A DNA stretch of 64,000 nt from Spinacia oleracea (Eukaryota; Streptophyta; Magnoliopsida; Caryophyllales; Amaranthaceae). Under the pieces are notes generated by a model. The model did not search any database. It had not been told where the DNA came from and saw nothing but the letters and a program-made list of their open reading frames with translations. The stretch spans positions 9,835,747 to 9,899,746 of the forward strand of contig NC_079488.1 of NCBI RefSeq assembly GCF_020520425.1, written 5' to 3'. Positions 11,206 through 26,377 of this stretch are shown one piece after another (position 1 is the first letter of the stretch; each line of letters opens with the position of its first letter). Position numbers and translations under genes: made by a program.

Positions 11206-11540
11206 TTCTTCATCTTGTCATACTTAATCTTCATCTTCTCATGCTCCTCGTGCACTCGATTATTATCACGTTGAATACAATCAATCCTTGCCTCGAGGAC
11301 TTTCACTTCACCAATCAATCTCTGTTTCTCAGCAATCAGGACATTAGTCACATCTTTCTGCCATTCCAAAATTTCTTCATCCACCCAATCGAACGCATCA
11401 CTACGAGCCTTACCAATTGAGAAATCATAGAATTTGCAGCCCACGAATTTTCTTCCAGGATTATCATGCGTCCATGAAGTTCTTTGAACAACAGGGAAGC
11501 CACATCCACATATCCTAACCTTTCTCTTTGTCACGTTCAT
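11206..11540 (-). pseudogene. GRF zinc-finger protein gene, 3' part removed by element 1
   Basis: From ATG at 11540 the frame encodes a GRF-type zinc finger (ICGCGFPVV, RTSWTHDNPGRKF, VGCKFY) followed by FDWVDEEI and a long coiled coil (EKQRLIGEVKVLEARIDCIQ and onward). Short plant proteins of this kind usually end with a hydrophobic tail, missing here. At 11205 the frame runs into the element 1 LTR and reads about a dozen LTR-encoded residues before a stop, so the gene is truncated by insertion. The last expected Cys of the finger is not obvious. Function is unknown; such genes are common and often TE-associated. Its upstream region (11541-12093) holds an A/T-rich leader and ACACGTGT at 11880, nothing else clear. 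Confidence 0.7.
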
Positions 11541-12235
11541 CCTCAGGAACCCTAATTTCAGAAGAAGAAAAAAAATTCTCACGAACTCTAATTTCAAGAA
11601 TCAACATTGTGGAGAAATTCGAGCAAAATAATTAGGGCTTTTAGTGTTACCTCTTAAGGAGTGCGCCGACAAGTGATTTGGTTGAGCGAATTTGGTTGAA
11701 TTCACCTGAGGAGAAGGATGTCGTGGTTAGGGCTTGAAGATAACAATGGCTGAGGGGAAGCCACTGGCAGGAGAGAGAAAGTCGATTTTTTTTTAAAATA
11801 AGTTAATATGTTAGTTAGGGATGGGGTAAATTAGAGGGAAATTTTAATTTTTTTTTTAGTTTTTTTAATCCACGTGTATGACACGTGTTAGTCAACGCCG
11901 GAATCCGAGAGTTGACCACCGGAAAATCACTCTTGGTCCTTATTGACAACAAAAAATCTCAATTGGGCCTTTTTTTACCACTTTTTTTAAAAAAAGTCAT
12001 TTTTGACAATTTTTTGGTTTTAAAATGTCCTTTTTGACAAATTTTCCTAAAATATAATATTTTGCATACTTTAATGCCACATGCCATCTCTTTTTTTATA
12101 ATGAGCGATTTCCTTCAATATTGCATAAAGATCCAACAATTCCCTAAATACGTTACTTTTTAAGTTATTTCCCACCATACCGTCCACGTAAGCAAGGGAG
12201 AAAGAGAAGTAAATTTTTTTTTCCGGTTCAGCATT

Positions 12236-12400
12236 GAACCGCTATATGAGATAGCGGTTTCGTTTTAAAGCAAACCGCCATCTCAGATGGCGGTTCAATG
12301 TTATAAACCGCTATCTCAGATAGCGGTTCAATGTTATAAACCGCTATCTCAGATAGCGGTTTGTATTAAAACAAAACCGCTATCTCAGATGGCGGTTTAC
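12236..12400. repeat. Palindrome cluster in the MULE, left
   Basis: Five copies of CCGCTATCTCAGATAGCGG or close variants, about 25-35 bp apart. Each copy can form a perfect or near-perfect hairpin. Confidence 0.85.
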
Positions 12401-12479
12401 TTAATTGTAAATTATTTTTAACATGAATTACAGTTTAAATAGAAATATAATTTAGAAGTAACCTCTTATGACATCAATT

Positions 12480-12551
12480 GTGTCTGTAGCTCAGTGGATA
12501 GAGTGTGTTGTTTCTACGCAGGAGGTCGTGGGTTCAAATCCTACCTGATGT
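12480..12551 (+). pseudogene. tRNA-Arg(TCT)-like sequence
   Basis: A 72-base cloverleaf-like sequence with A box TAGCTCAGTGGATAGAG, anticodon loop TTTCTAC (anticodon TCT) and B box GGTTCAAATCC. The acceptor stem relies on wobble pairs with a T-T mismatch and the anticodon stem is poor, so it is probably a degenerate copy rather than a working tRNA. Confidence 0.6.
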
Positions 12552-12619
12552 GTTTATTTCTTTTTAACCATTTATTAATATTAATTATAAACATTTCTAA
12601 ATTTAACCTATCAACATTA

Positions 12620-12691
12620 GTGTCTGTAGCTCAGCGGATAGAGTGTTTATTTCCTAACCAAAAGGTCGTGGGTTCGACCCCTAGCTGATGC
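12620..12691 (+). pseudogene. tRNA-Arg(CCT)-like sequence
   Basis: Second 72-base copy 140 bp downstream: A box TAGCTCAGCGGATAGAG, loop TTCCTAA (anticodon CCT), B box GGTTCGACCCC. Two anticodon-stem mismatches and a weak acceptor stem suggest it is a pseudogene. Similar flanks (CATCAATTG, CAACATTAG) suggest tandem duplication. Confidence 0.6.
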
Positions 12692-12734
12692 AGTTTTTTT
12701 TTAACCATTTATAAATAGTACTACCTACGTGATT

Positions 12735-12793
12735 ATAAACCGCTATCTCAGATAGCGGTTTACTTAAGTCAACCGCTACCTGAGATAGCGGTT
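12735..12793. repeat. Palindrome cluster in the MULE, right
   Basis: Two more copies of the CCGCTATCTCAGATAGCGG palindrome, the second with one mismatch. Confidence 0.8.
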
Positions 12794-13189
12794 TAGTGTC
12801 GCTTCGTTAAAAAAAAAAAGACCGGTTTTAATGCTGACGTGGACGGTATGGTGGGAATTAAGTTAAAAAGTGGCGCATTTTGGGAATTTGACGTTTTTTA
12901 AACAATATTGAAGGAAATCGCTCTTTTATAATATTTTTTCTCCTTTTTATGAATGTAATTTTCCCTTAAAATTAAGAGGAAAAACACAAAGTCCATATTG
13001 CCACTAATGAAACGGAAGGTGAAGTGTACTACCCTTTTGAAAAATTCATACTCCGTAATGTATTCCCAAAATCTGTATCCAAACTAATCAAAAGGTAAAG
13101 GTTCATTGAATTCCCACCCATAAACTCATTTTCAATTTCACCCTATAATCTCTAAATTCCATTGTTGTATTCCTAAGTTCTTACGTGAA

Positions 13190-13620
13190 GATGATGTGGT
13201 TCGGGCCAGTCATCAGACCTAGCTCACGGGCTGTGAGACTAAACGGGCTTCGAACTGAGCTCACGAGTCGTGGGCCTAAAAGGGCTTCAGACTAAGCTCA
13301 CGGGCCGTGTGCCTAAACGAGACCAACCTACGGCAAGCCCGACCACTCTGCATCGTACCGGGTAGAAAATCTCAAAATAGAGCACAGGGCCACGGGCCCT
13401 CGTGCCGGACGGGGTCGAGCCGTTGTGCCTAAGCCTAATTTCACTAATTTAGCCTATTTTATCGTGTGGGGCCATATCGTGTCTTATCATTTTTTTAAAA
13501 TGTGGCCCAATCCATGACCCACGACTTCGTGCTTGTACCGGACCATGGTTTTTTGTATTCATGCCAGTGTTGGGCTTTTCCATATCGGGCTTCGGACGGC
13601 CCGGCCCAAACACCTCCTTT
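13190..13620. repeat. GGGCC-rich dispersed repeat upstream of OPR3
   Basis: Degenerate GC-rich text with recurring CTCACGGGC, CACGGGCCCTCGTGCC and GGCCCGGCCCAA. Similar stretches occur at 19140-19280, 20000-20345, 34085-34290 and around the element 3 insertion. Class unknown. 12933-13189 holds only AT-rich spacer. Confidence 0.5.
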
Positions 13621-13733
13621 ACTTATTCGTTTTTCCGAGGGAAATCAAAACCTCCATAGACCATAAACTTTTGAGTTTACTAAAGATGGCACATGCATAT
13701 TGCGCACAGATATTTTTATCATAAAAGAAAACG

Positions 13734-13739
13734 CACGTG
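13734..13739. promoter_or_regulatory. G-box upstream of OPR3
   Basis: CACGTG lies 331 bp before the OPR3 start codon. G-boxes bind MYC-type bHLH factors, which drive jasmonate-responsive genes, so feedback induction is a reasonable inference. A TATA-like TATTTAAA lies at about 13980, 90 bp before the ATG. Confidence 0.4.
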
Positions 13740-14069
13740 TCATTGAACAACTAATGCGTGTTGGCCCCCCAACGCAAACAATCTTTAATCCTCTACGACT
13801 CCATACACCAATAACATCTCCATCCTCCCAAAAACACCTAAATCTCACCCCTTTAAATTCCTTACAATTAACAAAACCAAATATTAACCGTGTGATTAAA
13901 CTCCGATCATATCACTAATCTAGTCTCGATTACACCCGATAATTTCCCTCCTCTCCCTCCAATCAAATACGGCTGCTGCTATTTAAACCAATCTACTGTA
14001 TCAAATTAAACTTCATCTTCTTTATTTCTCTCTCCTCACTGAAAATAATTCATCACTGATCAATCAAAA

Positions 14070-18599
<4,530 letters not shown>

Positions 18600-19604
18600 T
18601 GTATTCTCTTGATATTGTTGTATGTTATTTAGACTTGCATATTGGGAAGTCATGCAGAATTGCAGACAAAATAAGATCACATGGGTTTATGTTACTCCCT
18701 TTGTCCAATAAATAATAGGCCACAATTATAGCCACTTCGTATTTTACTATTTCTCAAAACAATAGGCGATAACGGAACTTTCCCATATGACCCTAAATCA
18801 TACGAATATGGTATGTAATTTAGAAGAGTAAGTCTCCTATGAGATCGCTATATGTGTAAGACGGTTGATATCAGCATTAAAAATAAAAAAACTATTTGAC
18901 TAGAAATTATAATTATTTGATTAGAAAGTAGGATTATTTGATTGAAGAGTATACTATAATTAATAATAGTAGAATATAGCTATTTGATCACATCGCTTAC
19001 CTATCTGACTAAAAAGTATAACTATTTGGTAAGGAGTTGGTGTTTATAGTCTTATGTAGTAAGTTTTGTAAATTTAGAAATAAGAGGGGGGTTGTTTTCT
19101 TGTGTGGTGAAAATGGGAGGGGTTGTTCACTTAATTTTAGACCAGATCAACTTGAGCCCGATCTGCTAGCCCGACCTGACCTGAAATAGCGGTTTGGACA
19201 GAATTTTCAGGACCGTTTTCCGGGAGCCCCTCGTGCCATTTAGCTGGTTTTGGGCACACAAAATTGGCCCAAAGTTTGGCCCGAAGTCACAAAATTTTGA
19301 AACTTGATTTTAGTCCTTTATCAAGGAGATTAACACAGAAACGAAAAGAAGACGGATGGTAAAGAGGAACACTGATATAGAAATGAAAGTATTTAATTAC
19401 AGTCGCAATTCGTCTTACAGTAGCAATTAGTCTTACAGTTGGACTGTTAAGAAGTACATGACTACATGTTCTCCATTGGACAAAAAACAAAATCAAAAGC
19501 CAGATAAACATGGTTAATTAAGCTCCATTACAAGATAACCATCCAAAATTTTCTAATCTAGTAGTATCACACAGATTGCATCACCATGGCCATGGATCGA
19601 GCAT
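18600..19604. other. OPR3 / REM-A spacer
   Basis: Convergent intergenic spacer between OPR3 (plus) and the first REM gene (minus). It holds an AT-rich repeat, a one-ended Stowaway-like remnant (ACTCCCTTTGTCC, near 18694) and a GGGCC-type repeat fragment (19140-19280). No gene is seen. Confidence 0.6.
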
Positions 19605-22600
19605 TTAGTGAAGCTCGATAACATCCGGCTTTACGATAGGTCCTGTCATTACAGCATGATCGTTCAAGTTACAAGCTTTGATTATTTGCACTTTCATTGT
19701 ACGGTCACTCACAAACTCGAAAACTAAAGTGTCACCAGCTCGGAACCCGTATGCTTTTGAAAAATCAATCCATCCACGGCCGAATCCCACACGGCCGTCT
19801 GTTTGTCTAGTTTTAGCTTCCATTAACCATTTCCTTCCTTGTGGATCACATAGCACTACTATGTCTTTGTGCTGCAGCTTCTGCCTGCTTGCTATTGCTT
19901 TCGGAACGTGCTGCACCCGTCAAGGGAGCTAGTCTAAGTACGCAAGCAACAACGATTGCTCAAGTGTTGGTATATATGTTTGATGAGGAGAAAATAAGCC
20001 TAAAAGTCCTAAAGATGGTTGTGGGGCCGGCCCAGCCCGAGGTCCGTCGCGAGCATGAAAAAGCATGGCCCTACATGAGGATGGAGTCGTGGGCCGGGCC
20101 TGGACCGTATTTTTTTTGAAAAAAGCACGACACAACACGACCCGATTAGACAAAACACACTAAATTTAGTAAAATTAGGCTTAGTCACGACGGCCCGACC
20201 AGGCCCGGAACAAGAGCTAGTGGACCAGGGCCATATTTCAAAATGTTTGGCCCGACATGACGCGGTCCGATACCGAGTGGACCAGGCCCGTCCAGGCTCA
20301 CGGCACGTGGCTCGGCCCGAAGATTGACCCGACCCACATTCATCTTACTAAGACCGATGTCTAGTACCATTAGTTTTCCATCAAAACATATCATCCCAAA
20401 CCGAAATGTTCACAAATGAAAACATAGCATGCAAAAGATTTTCTGACAAAATGAAGGAGATCGAAAAGGTAAACTGAAAAAGAACTTACCAAATATGAAT
20501 TATTTTTTGTTTTCTGCTTCCAAGTAAAAGAGAATGAAGGGCTTTGCGATCCAAACGTAACTGGCTCGTATTTACCCACCATTACAGGTGCATTATTATT
20601 GATGGTACAGTTAGCAGGAAGCTCCTGATCATTTTCACCTATACACAGACCCATTTCTTAGCTACTAATTAAGGTCTATTTGTTAAGCAGAAAATTTATT
20701 TGTCAGAAATTTAACAGATACGCAAATATAACTTCTAGATATCAGGATTCTCAAGGCGAGGTGTTTACTGTCAGAAATTTAACAGACATGATGCAAATAT
20801 AACTTTTAGATATTAGGATTCTCAAGGCGAGGATGGAGGTTTTTTACTGTCCGAAATTTAACAGACATGTAAATGTAACTTCTAGATATTAGGATTCTCA
20901 AGGCGAGGGTGGAGGGTGTTTACTGTCAGAAATTTAACAGACATGTAAATATAACTTCATCATGGAGGTTGTTTATTGTCAGAAATTTAACAGACATCAA
21001 AATGTAACTTCTAGATATAAGGATTCTCAAGCAAGGATGGAAGTTGTTTACTGTCAGAAATTTAACAGACATGCAAAATAAAATTTCTAAATATTAGGAT
21101 TCTCAAGTCGAGGATTGAGGTTAGTTGTTTACTGTAAAATTAACTCACATGCCATGTTATTACGTTCCGTTGGTTCAAGTTTGCAATCTTGTTCTCTTTG
21201 GTAAGGATTATGATCAAGTTGAGAAGTCCGTCCCACATGAACTTGAATCACATTGTTCGATACAAACTCAAAGACCAATGTGTCACCGGTTCTTAATTCG
21301 TTGTCTTTCACAAAATCCCTCCATCCTTGAGCGAAATCCAAACGACCATCAGGCCTCAGTTTCAGCTCTACTCGCCAGTTCTTTCCTTCTCGGTCCTGGA
21401 GTACTACCGCGTCTTTGTCCGAGAATGTCTTTCCTCTCACCATTGCCTTTGGAATTGTCTGCATCTCAACTTCTCTTCAATTATGCTTAATTTCCATTAA
21501 TCAATTCTTTTTTCATGTTGTTTGTATCGAAATTATGTAGTGATTGTAGTCCCTACATCCCCATTGTGATTTTTCTAGACATTTGGGATCAAGATTACAG
21601 ATCTAGCTGTATTTCTTTTGCACAATCAATCAATCAATTACTATATACTAAAAGACACACCAAGAATGACACGTGTGTGCATGGTTTGAAAACCATGTCG
21701 TTGTGCCTTATCCTATATTGCTCCTACTAAGGTCAATCAAACCTGGCTTAACCGATCGGTTTGTATCGAAATATGTTGGTAATTGTAGCCCTGTAACCCC
21801 CCACTATGCCTAATTTTCTAGATACTTTGGATCAAGATTACAGATTTAGGATTAAAGACACACCACGAAGGACACGTGTGTGCATGGTTTGAAAACCACG
21901 TGAGTGTGCCGTATCCTATTTTGCTCCTACCAAAGTCAATCAAACATGGCTTAACCGATTGGTTTGTATCGAAATATGTTGGTAATTCTAGTCCCTGTAT
22001 CCCCCCACTGTAACTAATTTTCTAGACATTTTGGGATCAAGATTACAGATTTAGGATTAAAGACACACCAAGAATGACACGTGTGTACATGGTTTGACAG
22101 TGTGCCTTATCCTATATTGAAAACAATCAAACCTAGCTTAACATATTTTTACTCCCTCTTATTCCGACTTTTTTCTACTAGTTATTGACGGTTAACCCCC
22201 CTCTTCCCCGATATCACCCAAATAGATTACAAACAAAAAGCATATACGGGGAGGGGACTGATGCAGTTCTAAGATAAAAAACCATTTACCAGATAATAAG
22301 TGAAGTGTTTAGCCTTTCTCCAAATCAGAGAGAAACGCAAACCGTGTTTAGTATCTGACACTATACCTCTCTTCCTTTTAATCCAGTCAGTAATGTTCTG
22401 CTTCTTCTCATACACTCCATATTGAACAGCTAACAACGTACCGAGACACCAAACATTTTTCAAATCACGTCAAAATCACAACAGGTAAGAAAAAAAAACA
22501 AAAAAAAACTAGTGCGGCTCCTTTCAATCTTACTAGCTACCGCGGTTTCAAATGATCTTTACACTTTTCGTTTTAGTCCGTTTCATAATTTTCTTTACGT

Positions 22601-23887
22601 TGTGCTTTATACTACTTTTTGACATGAAAAATTACTATGTTACCCTTCTTAACCCACAACATTTACAACTTTCCACTCAATTTCTTTTATTTTATTCATT
22701 TTTTTTTCACACTCACCCACATTTTTACACATCCTTCTTATTTTATCCATATTTTATTATATTCATCCAACCCTTTTACACACTCTTCATCTCTTGTCTT
22801 AATATTTTTGTGCAAATAGTAACTATAAAGACCAGTAATTAATTGACTTACAAGGCGGCATTGTAGGCCATGGACTTGCTTCTCCTTCTTGGTGGACTAT
22901 CGGAGTTTGTCTTTTAGATTCAAAGGGTCCAACTTCGTACTCAAAAGTTGTCGTTCCTGCTACTGTCGTCTTTTCTGAACCGTCTTTCTCGTAAATTTTC
23001 ACTTGGAGAATGGATGGTTCTTCAAGCTCAAAGAGCAAGAAGTTTCCAACTTCCAAAGAATTCGCTTTTGCAAAGCAATCAAAACCGCAACTGAGAAACA
23101 ACCCACCATTTCCATCCTCTTCTATGTCTACTCTCCAACATTTTCTGGTTCCTGCAATCTCTAAGATGAGCCATGGTGGTACGCGTTCTTCAAAGATCTT
23201 TGTGAAAGCTTGGGGTATTTGCTACAAGAACAAAATAGTGGCAAATTTGGCAATGTTCAGTCATATAATACAGTTTAATTTGCAGAAACATGTAAATAGA
23301 AAGTTTTAGTAAATAGTTGGTTTATGACACTCATGACTATCACTTGTTAGCAGACAGTGGCACGCTGTAGAATAAACGAGTCATTAAACTCAGACTTTAG
23401 AATCAGTAAACTTTCAATCAACTCTTCTTTTTGGACAGAGTTCAAAATTCAGAACTAGTACGTAGTATAGCCGTACTAAAATGTGTAATTGAGGGCTTCT
23501 AAAAATTCTAAATGCCTGAACTTTGGGATTGCTTTGAGCTACACTAGTAAGTAGTAATTTGTATAAACATTCCAAATAATAGATAATCAACCGGAAATCT
23601 TAATTGGCAGAACGGCCTTGTAGGCCCTGTTTTTCCGAGCTTTATTTGGTTGAACTGAACTGAATGAAACTGAAATAAAGTCCAAAAGAACAGGGCCTCT
23701 GAGAATTTCATGCGGTATAAGTAAGTCATAATTCTTATGCTGAACATGTAGAGTTAATTCACATGCATTTTAAAATTACTATGGGTGAATATACTGCAAG
23801 AGAAAGTACCAGCTTCTTGGTGAATTCGTCCTCGATCACCTTCATAAAGGATGCTCTCTTAAATGAAAGCTCACGCTTGTTGTCCAT
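19605..23887 (-). CDS. REM-type B3 transcription factor A (three B3 domains, six coding exons)
   Basis: B3 domains bind DNA; REM-family proteins act in the nucleus, many in flowers and meristems. Coding exons: 23887-23810, 23221-22852, 22429-22290, 21458-21149, 20638-20490, 19910-19605, all GT-AG with consistent phases (0,1,0,1,0), 450 residues. Each B3 domain is split by an intron after a Leu: B3-1 about residues 10-105 (SFMKVIEDEFTKKL, then QIPQAFTK), B3-2 about 181-272 (FSLIWRKAKHFTYYL, then TIPKAMVRG), B3-3 about 334-428 (FSFTWKQKTKNNSYL, then HVPKAIASR). Each shows the K-x-W..R/G..GW/F..GD..F pattern. The start is the first ATG after a likely 5' UTR intron. Paralogue of the gene at 33571-37765. 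The specific target is unknown. Confidence 0.85.
20000..20345. repeat. GGGCC-rich repeat in REM-A intron 5
   Basis: GC-rich stretch with GTGGGCCGGGCCTGGACC, GCACGACACAACACGACCCG and GGCCCGACATGACGC. Same family as the stretches at 34085-34290 and 49729-49815. Confidence 0.5.
20690..21140. repeat. Minisatellite in REM-A intron 4
   Basis: Six to seven units of about 50-80 bp containing TCAGAAATTTAACAGACATG, TAACTTCTAGATATTAGGAT and TCTCAAGGCGAGG. The right-most unit runs into the exon 4 splice donor (TTGTTTACTGTAAAATTAAC). Confidence 0.8.
21525..22140. repeat. Three tandem copies in REM-A intron 3
   Basis: A unit of about 200-230 bp repeats at roughly 21525, 21760 and 21965. Markers: TTTGTATCGAAATATGTTGG, GGATCAAGATTACAGATTTA, GACACGTGTGTGCATGGTTT and GCCTTATCCTATATTG. 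Each unit carries ACACGTGT. Confidence 0.75.
23623..23697. mobile_element. Short hairpin MITE in REM-A intron 1
   Basis: A 75-bp sequence whose ends GGCCCTGTTTTTCCGAG and the inverted AGAACAGGGCC pair as a hairpin. No clear target duplication was found. Confidence 0.45.
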
Positions 23888-24242
23888 TGCAGCCTGTGTG
23901 GCAACCGCGTTAACCAACCTGGTACATTATCGAGCCATATATACCATTAAACAGATTAGTTGAAACGAAAGGTGGAAGTTTCTTATCTTAGAAGCGTTGA
24001 AACTAAATTCAGTAATGCAGTTCTAACAGGTAATGGAAAATAGCCAGCATAAACTAAAGATTCACAATTCACTCGAAATTGTAGTACAGAGTACTTTTTT
24101 ATAAAAAAAACCCGAAAATGTAGAACTTTGTTGCCCGAATTGAAACAATGTTAATATACTGCTTATAATTGAACCGGTAGTGTGCGCTTGCGCGCGCAAA
24201 CACACAAAGGTAACAAAGCGGCCAAAGCCTATGTGTTGACAT

Positions 24243-24435
24243 CTATGTTACCGGACTCAGATACCCATGTTGGATATAGGTACGTGTCCAAGTGTCCTAC
24301 ACGACTATTTTGCAAAAATTTGCATGATTTTAGTCCAAAATGAAGTGTCAAAGTGTTCATAAATCATACCCATGTCTAAGTGTCGAGGATCCGACTCGGA
24401 TATTTGAGATAAAATGAAAAGTCCAGGTAACATAG
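24243..24435. mobile_element. Small inverted-repeat MITE, copy 2 (REM-A 5' UTR intron)
   Basis: Begins CTATGTTACCGGACTC and ends GTCCAGGTAACATAG; the interior is alignable to 17634-17820. Confidence 0.65.
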
Positions 24436-25035
24436 GTTTACGTGTACAACTTAGCGCAATCTCGCGTGCACACATAGGTAATTAAGCCTATAACTACTGT
24501 TTGGCCCGGGGCACCGGACTACTACTTTGAACATCGTATTATTATATCATGTAAAAAGTTAGTTTATAATATTCACTTTGGAGGTTTCAAGTTATATACA
24601 AAGTATACTTTTGTGCAATAAAAATCATATCTAGTGGTTGACTTAGATGGTAAAACATTCTCGTTTCGTTTGATAGGTCCTATATTCGAATTCTTATAAA
24701 CAAAAAAAATACACCCAAGAAGCAAAAAAAGACATTTCTGACATTGCATTTTGTGTTTCATTTTTCTACCAAAAGTTTTTTTTTTTTTTAATTTCTGTAA
24801 TCTATGAACAAGCTAATTCCTAAATGATTCAGTGATTCTGCATTTCCATGTCAGAATCTCAGAGAAGAACAATTTCTAGACATGTTATTTAACTTGCATG
24901 TAAAATTAAACAGGAAAAAACCAAGAAAAATATAACAATAATTAACAACAAAGTCAGACAAATATATAAACACCATAATATCTTTATTAATTAAGTAATT
25001 GAAGAAAAATCAATATATTCATACAATTAGCTCAC

Positions 25036-25079
25036 CTGATCGAGCTGTTACAGTTTGCAGTAGCAATGAACCGTGAAAG

Positions 25080-25111
<32 letters not shown>

Positions 25112-25113
25112 AA
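25036..25113 (-). other. Probable 5' UTR exon of REM-A
   Basis: Reading the minus strand, a (GA)n tract is followed by a 47-base segment without ATG that ends CGATCAG|GTGAGC, a strong splice donor. An acceptor CCACACAG lies just before the coding start, near 23894. REM-B has the same first-intron position but with a coding first exon. The transcription start is not established. Confidence 0.5.
25084..25111. repeat. (CT)n microsatellite
   Basis: About 14 CT units; on the REM-A sense strand this is a (GA)n tract in the probable 5' UTR or core promoter, a possible GAGA-factor site. Confidence 0.85.
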
Positions 25114-25319
25114 GTCTCACTCACGGTAATTCTGTAATGTTATTTCTAAGATATGGAAGTTGAGATCTGTCTAATTAAGTGACACCTGTAGGTAACCTAG
25201 CTTAATTAATAATGTTTTACTCTAAGCTTTCCCACTAATTAGTTGCTCATGCATGGTTGGTGGTTGGGCTAGACGAACTATATTTCAATCTCAGATATGT
25301 TTTGACATTCAGACCAAAT

Positions 25320-25464
25320 TAAGTTCAACTATGGTACTTATAAGTTCAAAAATGATACTTAAAAGCTCAAAAATGGTACTCAGAAGTTTAAAAATAGTAC
25401 TCATAAGTTTAAAAATTGTACTCATAAGTTCAAAAATGTTATTTAAAAGTTTAAAAATGGTACT
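25320..25464. repeat. 24-bp minisatellite split by element 2
   Basis: About six to eight units resembling AAGTTCAAAAATGGTACTCA. The array resumes at 32805 (GTACTCATAAAC) after element 2 and fades by about 32880. Confidence 0.75.
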
Positions 25465-25932
25465 TGTTGTGGGATCTTTTACGGTGATGACGTGTCACGC
25501 GTTCCTCGGAGGTATCAAGTATGAGCTGGCACGAACTTCTGGCAACCTGCAAAACAAGAATATTCCCGTAGGAATATTCCCTCCGATGCTTAAGTAAGTA
25601 TAAGCTAGAGAGAGAAGTAATTTGTAGAGAGAAGGCAGAGCAAAGATAGTTTTAGGTTGGTGGGAATGAATTGATTGCTCTTCTACCTAGGGATCTGCAC
25701 TATTTATAGTGCTAGGGTTTCTCGGGAACTGGTCCTGCATGATTGAGTGTTTACGCAAGATTGGGACACGTGTCCTGCATTGGTTTTGGAGGCTTGTTTA
25801 GGACCAATGTGGACCTCTTAATCGCTTGGGCCTGGGCCCTGTGAAGTTGAGAAATGCCCGTAGGCAAGCTTTTGGGCCCTTTTTTCTGGGATTTGATAGT
25901 ACGGTCATGTGGCATTCTTTTAGGCCACATCA
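25465..25932 (-). repeat. Element 2 3' LTR
   Basis: Read on the minus strand it starts TGATGTGGCC and ends CCCACAACA. An ACTATAAATAGT TATA box lies at 25699-25710. A polypurine tract (TTGAGGGGCAAA on the minus strand) adjoins it at 25933. It points toward REM-A. Confidence 0.93.
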
Positions 25933-26377
25933 TTTGCCCCTCAAGGAGAGTGCCCCTTGTCACTGTGGGGTAGGCTGCTTGATCGGAGGGAGCGCCACGT
26001 GTGAGGGCTTTTCAGAGCTTAGATTTTCCTTTAAAAGCTTCAATTCCTCTTTCATTTTTCTTTTGTTACTTCAGAGCGATTTTTCTTTAGAGAGAGAAAG
26101 TAAATTTCGTCCTGCCAAAGATCTGCTTGTGCTTGCGCTTGAGTGTCCTTGGATTTGCTGTCCAGTGTTCTTGAGGGTTTAGAGGATTTGCCAAGACTTC
26201 TCATCAATTTGATAATTTTCTGGTAAGTTTTCTATCAAAACCTTGTTTTTTGTATGCTTGTGGGACCTCTCTTGTTTATTGTTTATAGTGTTCTGTGGAG
26301 GCGTCTTGGGGGTTATGACACCTATCCCTTTCATTCTTTTGCTAAAGTCAGACGTCATGTCCCTTATGCAGGACGGC

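Larger units (their letters stand above)
12103..12923. mobile_element. MULE-type non-autonomous DNA transposon (821 bp) carrying tRNA-like sequences
   Basis: Terminal inverted repeats begin GAGCGATTTCCTTCAATATT and extend about 100 bp (12103-12201 and 12826-12923), sharing CCCACCATACCGTCCACGT. The element is flanked by a perfect 9-bp direct repeat TTTTATAAT (12094-12102 and 12924-12932), the target-duplication length of Mutator-like elements. Inside are seven palindromes and two tRNA-Arg-like sequences but no transposase. Confidence 0.85.

Noticed and set aside
12480-12691. Functional tRNA genes
   Set aside because: Acceptor and anticodon stems have several mismatches, and both lie inside a MULE. 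Recorded as tRNA-like pseudogenes.
18694-18780. Second Stowaway MITE after OPR3
   Set aside because: Only a CTCCCTTTGTCC-like left end is present, without a matching right end.
22552-22842. 96-codon frame in REM-A intron 2
   Set aside because: Phe/His-rich product of a T-rich intron between two well-supported exons.
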